Shown: positions 17,528 to 30,600 of the stretch, in pieces
Layout of the letters: every line of letters begins with the position of its first letter
How positions within the stretch are numbered: the first letter of the stretch is position 1
DNA from: Didymodactylos carnosus
Taxonomy: Eukaryota; Rotifera; Eurotatoria; Philodinida; Philodinidae
NCBI GenBank assembly: GCA_905250885.1
Contig: CAJNOQ010000213.1
Location: 1-62,679, forward strand
Direction of reading: 5' to 3'
DNA length: 62,679 bases
Position numbers and translations under genes: made by a program
The notes under the pieces: generated by a model
The model's input: only the letters and a program-made list of their open reading frames with translations
Told to the model about the DNA's origin: nothing
Databases searched by the model: none

Positions 17528-20500
17528 ATGGGACTATTTAGCAAAAGGAAGGTTAAAGCTACAAATTTAATTGATTGGAGAGAAAATTTTGGTATATCAC
17601 CAAAAGAGTTAGATATATTAATGCGATCAAAAGAAGACGAAGCATATAATCTTATTTTGACGGAGCATGGTGGTATCAAACATTTATGCCAGAAATTACA
17701 TTCAAATTCAGAAAGAGGTGATAACATTTTTTTATGATGATATTTAGATGTTGTTGTTGTTGTTACAGGTTTAGAGAACGATCCAGAAGATTTACAATTA
17801 CGTCAGATAGTTTATGGGAAAAATGAGATCCCTCCGAAACCAGCTAAATCTTTTCTCCGATTATGCTGGGAAGCTGGTAAATACTCTATTTTTTTAGTTC
17901 AACTAATTGTTTTCGTAATAAATAATTTATTATTTGTTTTCTTCTGTTTTGTAGCTCAAGATCGTGTGTTATTAATACTAATGATCGCTGCTGTTGTGTC
18001 CATTGTTTTAAGTATAATTCTTCTTCATACACCTCAAGTGGATGCCGACAGTTTTAGTGATGATAATGAATGGTTAGATGGTGTTGCAATATGTCTAGCC
18101 ATATTTATTGTTATAACGGTCACAGCACTGAATGACTGGCATAAAGAGAAACAATTTCGATCGTTACAAAATCGTATTGATAAAGATCACCTAACAACTG
18201 TTGTTCGAGCTGGAGATCTGACAGAAATTGTCTCAAATCAACTTGTTGTTGGTGATGTTTGTGTGATTAAATATGGCGACAACTGTCCAGGTAAAATAAA
18301 GACAATTTATTATTCATTATTTTAGCGACTTTAAAATTTCGTTTGTTGGTTATGTTTAGCTGATGGAATCGTATTATTTAGCACAAATTTAGAAGTCGAT
18401 GAGTCAACATTAACCGGAGAAACCGATATGATCAGCAAGAGCACGAGAAATCCAATACTTTTGTCAGGTAAGCAGGTCGCTCACAAATTCGTTATTAGAC
18501 TCTATTTCATTGATTTATCCAGATAAATTTATTCGTACATGATAACAATCTTAAAAAGATTATGTTGTTCTTATACGGTAGATTACTTGATCTTAACAGC
18601 TGTTTTACATTTCTTCTATTTTAATAGCTTGTACAGTCACTATACCCAAGTGGCCTAGTAATGTCAAAATATAGCAGATTTATTGCAATGATTGTATTCT
18701 TTAGCAGAGATCAACTTCTTGCGTAGATTATTCAGGAGGAGAGAGGTTATAGCCAGTTTCTCCATCAAACGATGCTGTCCCATCTTTTCCTCGTAGCTGC
18801 TTTATTGAAAGTCATAATATATTAAAGAAAATTTTTATTTTAAAACTACAGGTACACGTGTCATGGATGGAAATGGAAAAATGCTTGTAACTGCTGTGGG
18901 TCTCAATTCACAGACAGTGAGACTATAAAATGAATTATTTTCATTTGATACGCAACGAGCGTTTTGGTCTTTTGTTTAAGGGTAAAATTATGACATTACT
19001 TGGAGCTGCTGAAAAAGAAGGTAACAACTTTTCCAAGAGAGATAATAAATAAAATGCCATATGTCACTATTAAAGATGATGGTGATGAATCAGAAGCTGA
19101 TTCAAAACAAATAAATATTCCGGCGAGAAAAGGACGATCGGTATTACAAGGAAAATTGCTTCGACTTGCTATACAAATTAGTGTAGCCGGAATATCAACA
19201 GCTATTCTCTGTTTCATCTTACTCACAACACGATATTCTTTGAGAACATATCATTTTGAGAAAAAAGGTAATACTATTGTACCATATCATATAGACTTTG
19301 TCTATTTTTTCTCATAAATAGCATGGCAAAATAGTCAGTTGCAACAATTTGTGCGTATTATTGTACAATCGCTTACAGTTATTGTCGTTTGTGTACCCGA
19401 AGGTCATTTTAAACTAACTTCTATTATTTTAAATTTGTTCATAAGTTTGTTCGTTTCAGGTTTACCATTAGGTACGAGCTCCTTTGTTTTTCTCAGTTGA
19501 CTGGAGCAATAAGCTAACAAATCCTTTTGTTAGCTGTGACAATTGCACTGGCTTATGCCGTTAGACAAATGGTATATGATAATAATTATGTTCGGCATTT
19601 ACACGCATGTGAAACAATGGGCAATGCTACAACAATATGTTCGGATAAAACTGGTACAATAACAACAAATCGAATGACAGCTGTTGAATGTTTCTTTGCA
19701 GGTCAATAGAAATAAAGGTTAACTATTATATTGAAGTTAAATAAATAATTTTCTTTATGTTAGTATAGGCCAACATATTACACAAATATTGAATGATAGA
19801 AGTTTTAACTATGACTTAACAGCAATATTGTTCGAAGCAATATCGATTAATAGCTCATACACATCAAAAATTGAAGTAAGTTTATAAGAACGTAATTCGG
19901 CTAGCTTTTAAAGATATATAATTTACTATTGAGTGCGTTCGTTGATTAATTTGTGAATTAGTCAACGAAAAGAAGAAAACTACCGGTATATCAATTAAAT
20001 GATCAGTTTTTTCTCATCTATTCTTTTAATGTCGTTCGATGGGGGCATAGCTCAGTGGTAGAGCGCTCGTTTCGCATACGAGAGGTCGAGAGTTCGATCC
20101 CCTCTGCCTCCAGGTGGATATCTTTTTTCTTCGTACAATACTGTTCCTTACTTTAAAAATATCCTTTGCGTCTAAGTACAATATGGTTGTTCGAAGTGAA
20201 TTAGTACAATTCAAGTAATTGCAGTACTGAGATCATGAATCTTTCGCTTTGGTGCTGAAGGTTGCATTTAACTACTTATGCACTTTGGTGAAAATAACTA
20301 GCTACATCATTTTAATCTAGGTACCGACACGAGAAAGTGAATTGCCACGACAATTAGGAAATAAAACTGAATGTGGATTATTAGGTTTAGTACAAACATT
20401 CGGTGGACATTATAACCTATTAAGACAAAAATATCCTGAAGAAGATTTTATCAAAGTTTATTCGTTTAATTCAAAGCGAAAATTAATGGCGACAGTTATA

Positions 20501-23500
20501 AGAAGAGAAAATACATTTCGATTATTTGTCAAAGGTGCATCGGAAGTGATTTTAGACAAGTAAGATCATCAAGATAAAAGAATTAATTAAATTAATTAAA
20601 AATATTAAAAATTAATTAAATTTAATAAATAATATTTGTTTTACAATAATTTAAGATGTGATTATGTACTGGATCAAAATAATACATCAGTAGCATTGAA
20701 TAGCGATTTCAGCGAATATTTAGTAACAGTTATTAAACAAATGGCATCACGAGGTCTAAGAACAATAGCTGTTGCTTATAGAGATTTGGTTGTATCAGAT
20801 GGTAGTATACGTGGCATTTTTATTGTCTTATATAAAGTAAATAAAAAAATTTGCTTTTGTCGTTTTACTAGTGTCACGAAATGTAATTGAAAATGAAGAT
20901 GTTGCCATTGATAAACTAATACTGATAGCCATTGTCGGTCTGCAAGATCCAGTCAGAAATGAAGTGCGGATTGGCTGGTTACCGAACGTTAGAAAAATAT
21001 TTGTATTTTCGTTTTGGTATTTTTAGGTACCTGATGCCATTCAAAAATGTCAAAAAGCTGGTGTGATTGTACGAATGATTACGGTACTATTCCTTTTGAA
21101 GTTTTTTTAACTACTCAAAAATTTGACTTCAATTAACACAGGGTGATAATATTGAAACAGCTCGAAGTATCGCCATCAGTTGTGGAATACTTAATCCATT
21201 GTCAAATCATTTGATTCTTGAAGGAAAAGTATTTAATTCGTTGATTCGAGAATCTGAGACAGGACGAGTACAGTTTAACTGGAAACTTTTATTAACAAGA
21301 AAAGTGACAATATTTTTTTTAGATACAACAAGATAAACTAGACAAAATTTGGCCAAAACTTCGCGTATTAGCAAGATCAACGCCGGAAGATAAATTTAAT
21401 TTAGTTAATGGTATTGTTGAATCCAGAATAACACGACACAGAGAAGTTGTAGCTGTTACGGGTCAGTATATTTTCTTGTAAGGATTTAAGATACATTTTG
21501 AAACCGTTTACACTAATAGCTTTCTATTTTTTTCTATTAAACAGGAGATGGTACGAATGATGGACCCGCACTTAAACGTGCCGGTAGGTGTCTTTTAAAA
21601 ATCACACTCATGAATATTAGTTAATTTATTATGATCTTTTAGATGTTGGGTTTGCCATGGTAGGCTCTGTATACTAGAACAATAATTACTTGAGTTTGAT
21701 GATGATACTATTTCATGTTAAGGGAATCACAGGAACGGATATAGCAAAAGAAGCGAGTGATATTATATTAACTGATGATAATTTTCAAAGTATTGTGAAA
21801 GCATTAATATGGGGAAGAAATGTGTACGATAGTATTGCAAAATTTTTACAATTTCAATTAACTGTTAATGTATCAGCTACCATCTTGACACTTATGTCTG
21901 CTGGATTTATTGGCGAATTAGCACTAAAAGCAATTCAAATGTTATGGGTTAATCTTGTCATGTATGTTTTTCATTTAAACAAATTTATTCAAGAATTGAA
22001 ATTTATTTGGAACATCGTCTCAGGGATACATTGGCATCATTAGCATTAGCAACCGAACCACCATCAGAAGATGTTTTGAGTCGTGTCTCGTATGGAAGAA
22101 CAAGAGGTGCATATAAAACCATGTCTGTCGTATTCAGTTTGTATGAATTTTTAAATTAATAGCAACAAAAGAATAGAACAACAATTAACCTAAATTTGTT
22201 TTCATAAATTCATATTTCATATCACTGGAACAAACAAAATAAAGTTGGTTTTGAGTTGCTGAAAAGTGCTTTTTCAGCACACGTATTCAGCACACTCGAT
22301 AACACAGAAGATTTTCTATTATTGGCGAGGGGTACTTCCAAAGGTTTCAGAAAAATTTTGAAACAAAATGGTGCAAAAAATTTTTCATGGGAAAATAATA
22401 TTTGTTTGAAAAATTTTCCTAAAGTTTTGGAAGTATCCCTCGCCAAAAATAGAAAATCTGCTGGATTATCGAGTGTGTTGAATATGAAAAAGCACTTTTC
22501 AGCGACTCAAAACCAACTTTATTTTTTTTTGTTCCGGTGATATTCACTATTATTTCTAGGTTTAATATCTCCAATCATGGCTCGAAACATATTGTTACAT
22601 GCATTGTATCAAATACTAGTGCTATTTTTTCTCGTCTATTTTGGTACGAATAGTTTCTAGAAAGTTTGTATGTGGATTAATTCATACTACTTGTAGCTCC
22701 ACCTATCCTCGATGTTGATAGTGTCACCAAATTGTTACAAACTGATCCCGTGGCAGCAAGACGACCATCTGAACATTTTACAATTATATTTAATACTTTT
22801 GTTCAAATGACATTGTTTAATGAAATCAATGCTAGAAAACTACATGGAGAAAAAAATGTATTTCGAGGTACAGTGTCTACTTTATTCCTTACAAGTTTTA
22901 GTAGGAAAATTAGTATTATGTGGCGTTGATCAATTAATTGATAGGACTAATACAGCATACATGGTTTATTGCAATCTGGACACTGTGTTTCATTCTACAA
23001 GTAAAAATATAACAGTATCTATTTTATTAGTATTTCACTTTTTTATCGAAAAGATTTTGATCGTCCAATTTGGTGGTAAAGCATTCTCATGTGAAAAACT
23101 AAATTTCACATTTTGGCTGTGGTGTTTGATCTTTGGCGTTGGAGAATTGTTAATCGGTCAGGTTCGTACTTTTGTTAAAATCTTTAGATATATAATTTTA
23201 TAGTTCACAAGATTTTCATAGATCTCAATTGGTCTCTTTATATTACAGCTGATCTCATTTATACCACCGGAACCGTTTTACAATTTTCTGTCACCTATTA
23301 TAAACTTTTTCATGAGATCTTGGCCATATTGTAAACTATCACATAAAGGAATTGAAGAAAATCTTACTGAAGGAAGTGATGATGATGAAGTACAAATTCC
23401 ATCCAAAGCACTCGATCCTTGGCTAAGAGGAATCGAGCGAATTCGCGCACACGTAAATACGTTTTTCTTCTCTGTGATAACTGATGTGACTACAAGTATG

Positions 23501-23608
23501 CATTTTTTGTTCTAGTTAGAGTTTCTTGAAACATTTGAGCGTACAATGTTGAGAAAAGGTGCAACAAATTCAATATCAAATGACGTTAGTAGAGGCGAGA
23601 AAATTTAA
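17528..23608 (+). CDS. Plasma-membrane calcium-transporting ATPase (PMCA, P2B-type)
   Basis: Twenty-seven exons stay in one frame for 3300 nt (1099 residues): 17528-17717, 17769-17876, 17955-18290, 18360-18467, 18852-18916, 18981-19020, 19076-19267, 19322-19402, 19460-19471, 19534-19701, 19769-19875, 20321-20559, 20656-20801, 20872-20963, 21027-21083, 21142-21267, 21323-21461, 21545-21583, 21643-21659, 21723-21961, 22024-22106, 22560-22643, 22697-22867, 22945-23000, 23054-23161, 23249-23452, 23516-23608. The pump exports Ca2+ at the cell membrane using ATP. Motifs: actuator loop [18 protein letters not shown] in TM4, phosphorylated Asp415 in [16 protein letters not shown] in the nucleotide domain, [20 protein letters not shown] around residues 735-753, and [18 protein letters not shown]. 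The C-terminal tail is short: only about 60 residues follow the last membrane segments, with [11 protein letters not shown] at the place of the calmodulin-binding helix. Two exons are 12 and 17 nt. A tRNA gene and a foldback element lie in introns. Confidence 0.95.
20041..20112 (+). tRNA. tRNA-Ala (anticodon CGC), nested in a PMCA intron
   Basis: This is a 72-nt cloverleaf. The acceptor stem GGGGGCA pairs with TGCCTCC and contains the G3:U70 wobble that identifies alanine tRNAs. The D arm is GCTC-AGTGGTA-GAGC. The anticodon stem CTCGT/ACGAG closes the loop TTCGCAT, giving anticodon CGC (codon GCG). The T arm has GTTCGATCC (B box) with one A-C mismatch in the stem. No intron and no encoded CCA. 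It lies in PMCA intron 19876-20320 on the same strand as the host gene and carries its own internal Pol III promoter. Confidence 0.95.
20123..20128 (+). terminator. RNA polymerase III T-run after tRNA-Ala
   Basis: Six T residues start 10 nt after the tRNA end, the usual Pol III stop signal. Confidence 0.75.
22220..22542. repeat. 323-bp foldback element in PMCA intron
   Basis: Ends TATCACTGGAAC and GTTCCGGTGATA are inverted repeats, and the complementarity continues through most of the element (AAAGTTGGTTTTGAGT near 22241 against ACTCAAAACCAACTTT near 22505). TTCA flanks both sides (22216-22219 and 22543-22546), a likely 4-bp target duplication. It lies in the intron 22107-22559. Confidence 0.75.
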
Positions 23609-26600
23609 AAAGTTGAAAATGGTGAAGATTCCATTTGTTCTACCCGAAACTTTGTATCTTTTTTCATAATAAAAATAAACATCTAGCTAAATATACCGAT
23701 GCAAATGACAAAAGTCGTTCGACGGTTTCAGCGAGTACTCGAAAATAGGCCCATTTTTCGAGCACCCGAAGTATCCGTCAACAGGTCGCTGGGTATAGAC
23801 TTCGTGCTAACGGGAAACAAAAAAAGCTCTTGATCCATGTATAGCTCGGATTTGTGTTAAATATACTGTCTTCTCAATTTCATTCTCAACAGGAAGGAAA
23901 ATTTGTTCACATTCTTTTTTCCATGAAGAAAAAAAGAGACATAAAAGAAGCCATGAAAACTAATCTTATGAACTTGTTGAATAAAGCACTTTTTAATAAT
24001 AGATTTCATAACAAAGAATAAACAAATGGCTTGCAAGTGCGTGCGTCTTATTCTTTGAAATTATAAGGCAATAAGCAAGAAGAGAAAAACAGCTAACATA
24101 TACACTAACGCTCCATCATCTTTATTGTAACAAAAAATTTTTTTATTTACATCTGTTACTATAATGGGTGTATATCATTTGAAAAATCGGTAAGTAGAAA
24201 AAATTTAATATGGTTTTTCAAGGTCCTGTATGTTTTGCTTCGTTAATAATACGATTCCTTAAATATTCCAAGATATATGCTCCTGTTTTGTCCTCCTTTC
24301 ATCTATCCGGTACACACGGATAACTATCTCCATACATAACATGCTAGGCAACTTACAAAATAGAAATATTTATCACTTCATTCTTTAACATCAAAGCCTC
24401 CTTTGAATGACAACATATATATATATCGAATGGACTCTACCTGTCTCTTCTCTACAGCTATTTAGTTTTTGTGTATTAAGTAATACGTGTGTGATCTCTG
24501 CTGTAATATATATATATATTTAAAAAAATTTTGAAAAAATAGACACACTACTTATACGCGTACTTCCGATTAGTTAAAACGCGAAAACTAAAAATCAAAA
24601 ACTTGAAAAAAAAATCAACGAAGGCGAAATGAAAACGTATACATGTATATGTGCAAATACACATTTCTTTTTGGCAAGTAACTCGACGCGATGTGTATGA
24701 CTGCGGTCTCTAACGTATAGTGTATATAATCTATATATTTTTAAAAAAAAAGCCGTTGCGTGTACAGAATTAGAATAGAACGCAAAAGAAGAAAAAAAAA
24801 GGAGAGAATTTTTTTTGTATTGAACAAATTACATGGGCTCTCAATCTATGAACGTACATATTTCTCTCATCATTGTCCATGGTTGTCTTTGTTTGTCGCC
24901 GTATACAACCAGTCATTCACATATTTCTATAAACTGAAAAACGCACGAAATATAATTCGCAGCATGCTGTAACTATCTGGTAAGAAATCGTATTTATTGA
25001 TCTTTCTTCATTTTCAAATTTGGAATGTTATTATCTCTTTGATGGCAATATACTTCCCTTTGGTTTGAAATGTCACATTGCTGTTTACTGTCTTTATTAA
25101 TCTTAAAAACAATAACTAACATACCGTCTCCTATTGTACCAGAGTTAATCGTTTACAAGACTTTCTTCATGTTGGCAATAGCTACACTAATTACACATAC
25201 AACGAAGGTTTTTATTTCCATCAACTTCTGTTCTTCATGTGAGAACAAGACTCTTTCACGCTGAAAATCTTCTTCGAATCTCTGAAAGAGTATTACAAAC
25301 ATTTTTAACTTTATTTTTTGATCTAGTCTGCTTTTAGTAACATATCTAGGACAAAACAAGTCTTCTACTGCGTTCGGTGCTGCTGCCCCATAATTATTCT
25401 TTTTTGTTTAACAAAAAGTATTTGGTGAAAGACTCTTTTCAGTACTCTTTCTTTTATCTCTCTCTCCCTCTCATTGGTAAGATATATTTCAGTTTTTTTT
25501 GGTCAGATAAACACGAGTATGATGTGCTTTGTTCTGTTTTTTCTGTAGTAGTGGACCGGCTTAGTAAATTTAATGAGAAAGAATATTAACGTCATGTTTT
25601 ATTAAAAATGATTTTGTATGTGTGGCTATAACAACATGCAAATGTTCAAAGAACGGTATATTGTATTAGTTCCATGTGGTATTGTCATTAATTAGTTAGT
25701 TATGATTATAAATATGCTTTTTTTGTTCTTGTGCTGCTTTCTCGCATGTATAAAATCGTCTAGTGTGAATAAAGAGAAAAAAAATAAATTGATAGATATA
25801 GAATACACATGCAATTGTTGATGATGAGACTTTTATATGTATATGTTCGAATATCGTCTTAGAAATAGTATTCTTCTTTATTTCCATTAATCTTCACTAT
25901 TTTGGGATTGAAACGGCTATCGAAAGAGCTCTTAAAAACAGTATCATATATTGATTACATTCTAATGGCACTTCAATTGTCATGAATAAAGAATCTCAAA
26001 GGCAAGTATCTGTAGAGAGGATTGAAGAGATTTAAAGGTTGTATATATACAACGTAATTGTTTCGTAAAGAAAATTTATTAATAGAACATATGTTTAGTA
26101 ATGATTACATCATTTCACCATGTAAGGTAGAACAGTTACGATGGTGTTATGTGCCTGTTAGAATATTGGTGAGATTTAATATTACATTTGTCGTTTTATC
26201 TTAGTATTATTTGTTATGTATTTTCATAAAGAAACATGTTCATAATCTTATTCAGCAAATTATTCTAAAATTTGGTCATTTTTAACGGTTAGTTAACTAA
26301 AATATATCCAAGTACTTTACTTTGATTATCTTTATATGGAATATTTTAACAACTGATTAAACTTAATAGTAACTACAACTTCAGTGATGTTATCCTTCAA
26401 AATCATTTAGTTCTCAATCATATTTATGGATTATATAGATTTGATCATCAAATAGTCGTAATAGAGGTTTTTGGAGAGTAGAAGAATAATGTTACTTCGC
26501 ATGTACACTGAGATAGTAATTCAGAACTCTCTCTTTTTGCCCTATTCACAGATTAGAGAACGACTTTCTATTTGACACGGTAAATACTATACATTCAGTT

Positions 26601-27696
26601 TAATCATCTTTACTTCGAAAGCTGTTTATAGAATAATCGATTTATGTCTAATTGTCTTTGAACCAAATAGTGTGTTCAAACACAAAAGGCATTTTTTTGT
26701 TTTCTATCACAAATTGAACGTTAGTTAGTTAGTCACTGTTTGCCGTAAATATAATCCAATTATCCAATTTAAGCGATAGATATCAAACAAAAAAAAATGT
26801 AGCTTTTTTTATTTTGGCTTTTATATATTCTTGTTCATTTTCTTGATACTGTACACAACACGAAGAAATGACTAACGTCTTATAATTTTATATTTTATCA
26901 TTTTGAAAAAGAAGGTTTTTTTAATTAAACTAATGACAATCAAGTATTTTTTTAACTGTATATGTGAATTGAAATCATATATGACAAGGTAAATATGTAT
27001 ATTTTTTGTTTAAATATACATATCACGTATATTTAAACATTTTTACATCTAATCAGTTTGAGTGTACGCTTTAAGTTAAACGAAAATTAAAAAGCTTTAT
27101 AGCACCTTCATTATTGACTTGGATATTTAAAATATTTTAACTGAGTATATGCATACCTACTTGACTCGTTTTTTTATACAAGGTAGGAGGACTCATATGT
27201 CCTACCCTAGAAGTAAAATAACTCATTTTTACTTAGGGCATTTTGGTACACACTAGAGTATCTCGTTAAAAATATGCTTTTTTGAATGAAAAAAAAAGAG
27301 AACATATGCACAAGGTTATGTATTAGCTAACAATGGTGCTTTCTTTCGATTTCTTTAACCGGTTGAGAAACACATTTGGTTCAGTGATAGTTGATGATGT
27401 GTTAGACCGATATTGTCAGTGACAACTAAACAGATCATTAGTCAATATTTGTCTCACTAAACATGACATTAAATTTGTTATCTCCAAAGATTATTTGTAA
27501 TATTTTTAAACGTAACAAAATTGTATATTTATACCTCTCGGTTTCTTTTTTTGTCTAAGTAGACAATCAAATGATAGATTGAGAGAATCTATTGTGATAT
27601 TAATACGTTCTATTTATGTTTTTGAAATCATCACTTGTTTTATAAATATTAATCGTTATTAAACTGTGTTTTTTTTTTATTCTTCTGTTGCTTTAG
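23609..27696. other. 4.1 kb upstream of the first Prickle exon seen
   Basis: Very AT-rich, with (TA)n and poly-A/T stretches (for example 24415-24430 and 24505-24520). The PMCA 3' UTR is at the left, with AATAAA-like words near 23669. The missing Prickle 5' exon or exons, including the start codon, probably lie here, but I could not identify them. A quasi-palindrome, GGTAGGAGGAC...GTCCTACC, is at about 27182-27207. The open frames have no recognisable product. Confidence 0.5.
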
Positions 27697-30600
27697 AACA
27701 ATTGATTTATGTTCTGATGTAACGACAACGTCAACAAAAGAATCGATTCATAGAATGTTACATTCAGCAATACCAAATTCACGTTCACCAACGTCTGATG
27801 ATGATTCAGGATGTGCAATTGAAGAATATGCGTGGGTTCCACCTGGTTTAAAAGCAGATCAAGTAAGTTTTAGTTATCATTCTATATTCGTTAGACATAT
27901 GAATATGATTTATTATTTTGTTGGTATTTTTTAAACTGTACACATTCTTTAGCAGACAAATACTCTTACACTGATAAGAATATATTTAGATAGACTATAT
28001 ATGATTAGATTTCGATGTACTCCACTTGACCTATTTTGTTCCTTATTAGATTTAATCAGCCTTATGAGAGTATTTGATAAACTACACGTACAACACTTTC
28101 GATATGTATGTGTATAATATGTGCTATCGTTTCTTTTGTTTATAAGAAAATATATACATAAAGATATAAGTGCGAATGATAAAATGGACAAAGCTTAACT
28201 CAAATAGTTATTAATTAACTGATTGGAATTTTATTCAACCTCATTAAAAGTGACTTTTTTGTCTGTGGTTGAATAAATGATCATTTCAAGGTTTTCTAAC
28301 ATAGGATGAAGAAAAACTAATAACCTACAATTTGCTTTGTATTCTGTTTAAATTTAGTCTCTATTCTTGTTATTATAGGTTAGACAATTTTTCAAATGTT
28401 TACCGGAGGAAAAAGTGCCATATATCAATTCAATTGGAGAAAAATATCGTACAGTATGTTTATTATAGTCATTTTTTTTTTATTGTTTTCTTCAAAATGT
28501 CTGCTACTTTTTTTTATTCAGAAAAAATTAGAAGAACAATTACCACCACACGATTCTGATCCGAAACATTGTCGATATTTGACTGAAGAAGAAAAAAATG
28601 AATTGAAAATATTTAGTGAACAACAGCGACAATCGGCACTCGGGCGTGGTACTGCCAAACAAATATCATTAACACAACCATCGTTGACCTGTTGTGGAGT
28701 AAGTTTTCATCCACATATATATCATCATTGTCATTTATCTCGTTTACTGTGGTGATAGTTGTTATTTTGATCTATTTATTTTCTTTAACATAACACACAC
28801 ACGTACACAGTAAGACATTGTTTACTACTGTCCAGTGTAACCTATGTGATATAATACATATAACCTTCACCACCACTACCAATTACCACTACAGTAGGGA
28901 TAACACATACATAACTAAAAACGTATGCGTTTTTTTTATTTCTTTTATTCTTCTTACGCATGTATATTGTGCGTGTAAATTATCAATATGAATATTGATT
29001 AATTTAGTGATAACAATGACAGACCCTTAAAGAAACGATTGTTTAACTCTTAAATGTGACCTTCTCATATGTATGTTATGAGTGAATACTGATAAAAATT
29101 GAATTAGAGTAATCTGTCTTAAAGAAACTGCTAAATTTTTTCGCTAATGGTAGTGAGTTGAACTGTTAATAACAATTTTATAACAAAAATCGTTTTCTTC
29201 TACACTAATAATAATAAGTCATATGATTATCGTAATATGAACAGATTATTACAGTCATTCATGTATATTTGAAATGAAACGGTTGTAGATGTTTCTTCAT
29301 ACTTCAACCTGATAACTATGCTAGATAAAATAACAAAAATGTATATCTTATGACTCGCCACGTTATATTTTGAAACCAATTTGTTCTTTTGTATTTTTTA
29401 ACAATGCCCACTCTCTTTTGGAACTGGTATTAGAATACGAGTATCAGATTGCCTAGTTTTTATTCATGATCAAAGAATTTATTTATTTGTTTCCTATCTT
29501 ATGTATACTGCGTATTTATTACACTTGCCAATATGGTGAGTTAATCAACAGAACAACAACAACAACAACAACTGCTTAGTTGATGTGATTTTTCATAACT
29601 TTACTATCTCATTTCAGTTTGAAAAAAAAAATTAGATAATGAGAAATAAAATGATAAAACATGAAATGTTTTATTCTGTTTGACGAACAATAATATTTGT
29701 CTTAGGGAAGAAACTAACACTTATCTGACCTGTTCTGAATACAAAAGAAAGAAACAACACATCTTATCTGATCAGGAAAATCTTCCATTGTGCATTATCC
29801 TTGTTATATTTGTGCACTACATCATCACTAAAATGGTTTAGTTAATAATAAATTATCACATTCTTTTTCACGTAATGCGTTATAATAGTAAGAGACAAAT
29901 ACTAGACGATAAAATAGAGATATGCATCTTTATTGCTTATATATTATTGACGATGATATACCCGCCTTTCGTTTTTTCGAGATTACACAAAGGGTTATTA
30001 CTTGTTCATCCGTGTGTGTTTTTCAAAAAAAATTGTTTTCAATCAAAAATACAAGATAATATTTCGTATTAGAGATATGATGTAAGATACATATACCATC
30101 TTAAAGTAAGAGAGAAAGAAGAAGAGTTAATTATAACACACACGAGTTAATAGTTATGAACGCATGTTTTTCTTTATGGTGTAGATGTCAGTCAGTCAAT
30201 CAATCAATCATCTGAAAAGTTCATTAGTCTCATTCATAGGATCACTTGTAATGGCATTTTCATGGAGCGAAGAATACGCCGTCAATTTGTATTCGTTTCT
30301 TTATGTTTTCAAATCGAAAACAAATGTTGTGTTCAAAATAAAAGGACGTAAAGATAATAATTCTGAATAATGATGTTTAATGTATTAAACATTGTATTGT
30401 GATAGATATAAAAATAAAGTATAATAGATTCCTACAAAAATAAATTGAATAGGCCACTTCTTATAACGAACTAACTACTTTATCAAGAAGTGTTTAATCA
30501 GTAATGATACTGTCTGTCTCTCGACCTACTATATAATAATAAAAGTTTCTCAACTATGTATACTACCAAAAATAAGTGAATATCAAAGTTAGGTCAACTA

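Noticed and set aside
22222-22540. Opposed open frames in the PMCA intron
   Set aside because: They lie inside the 323-bp foldback and mirror each other; no known protein and no splice context.
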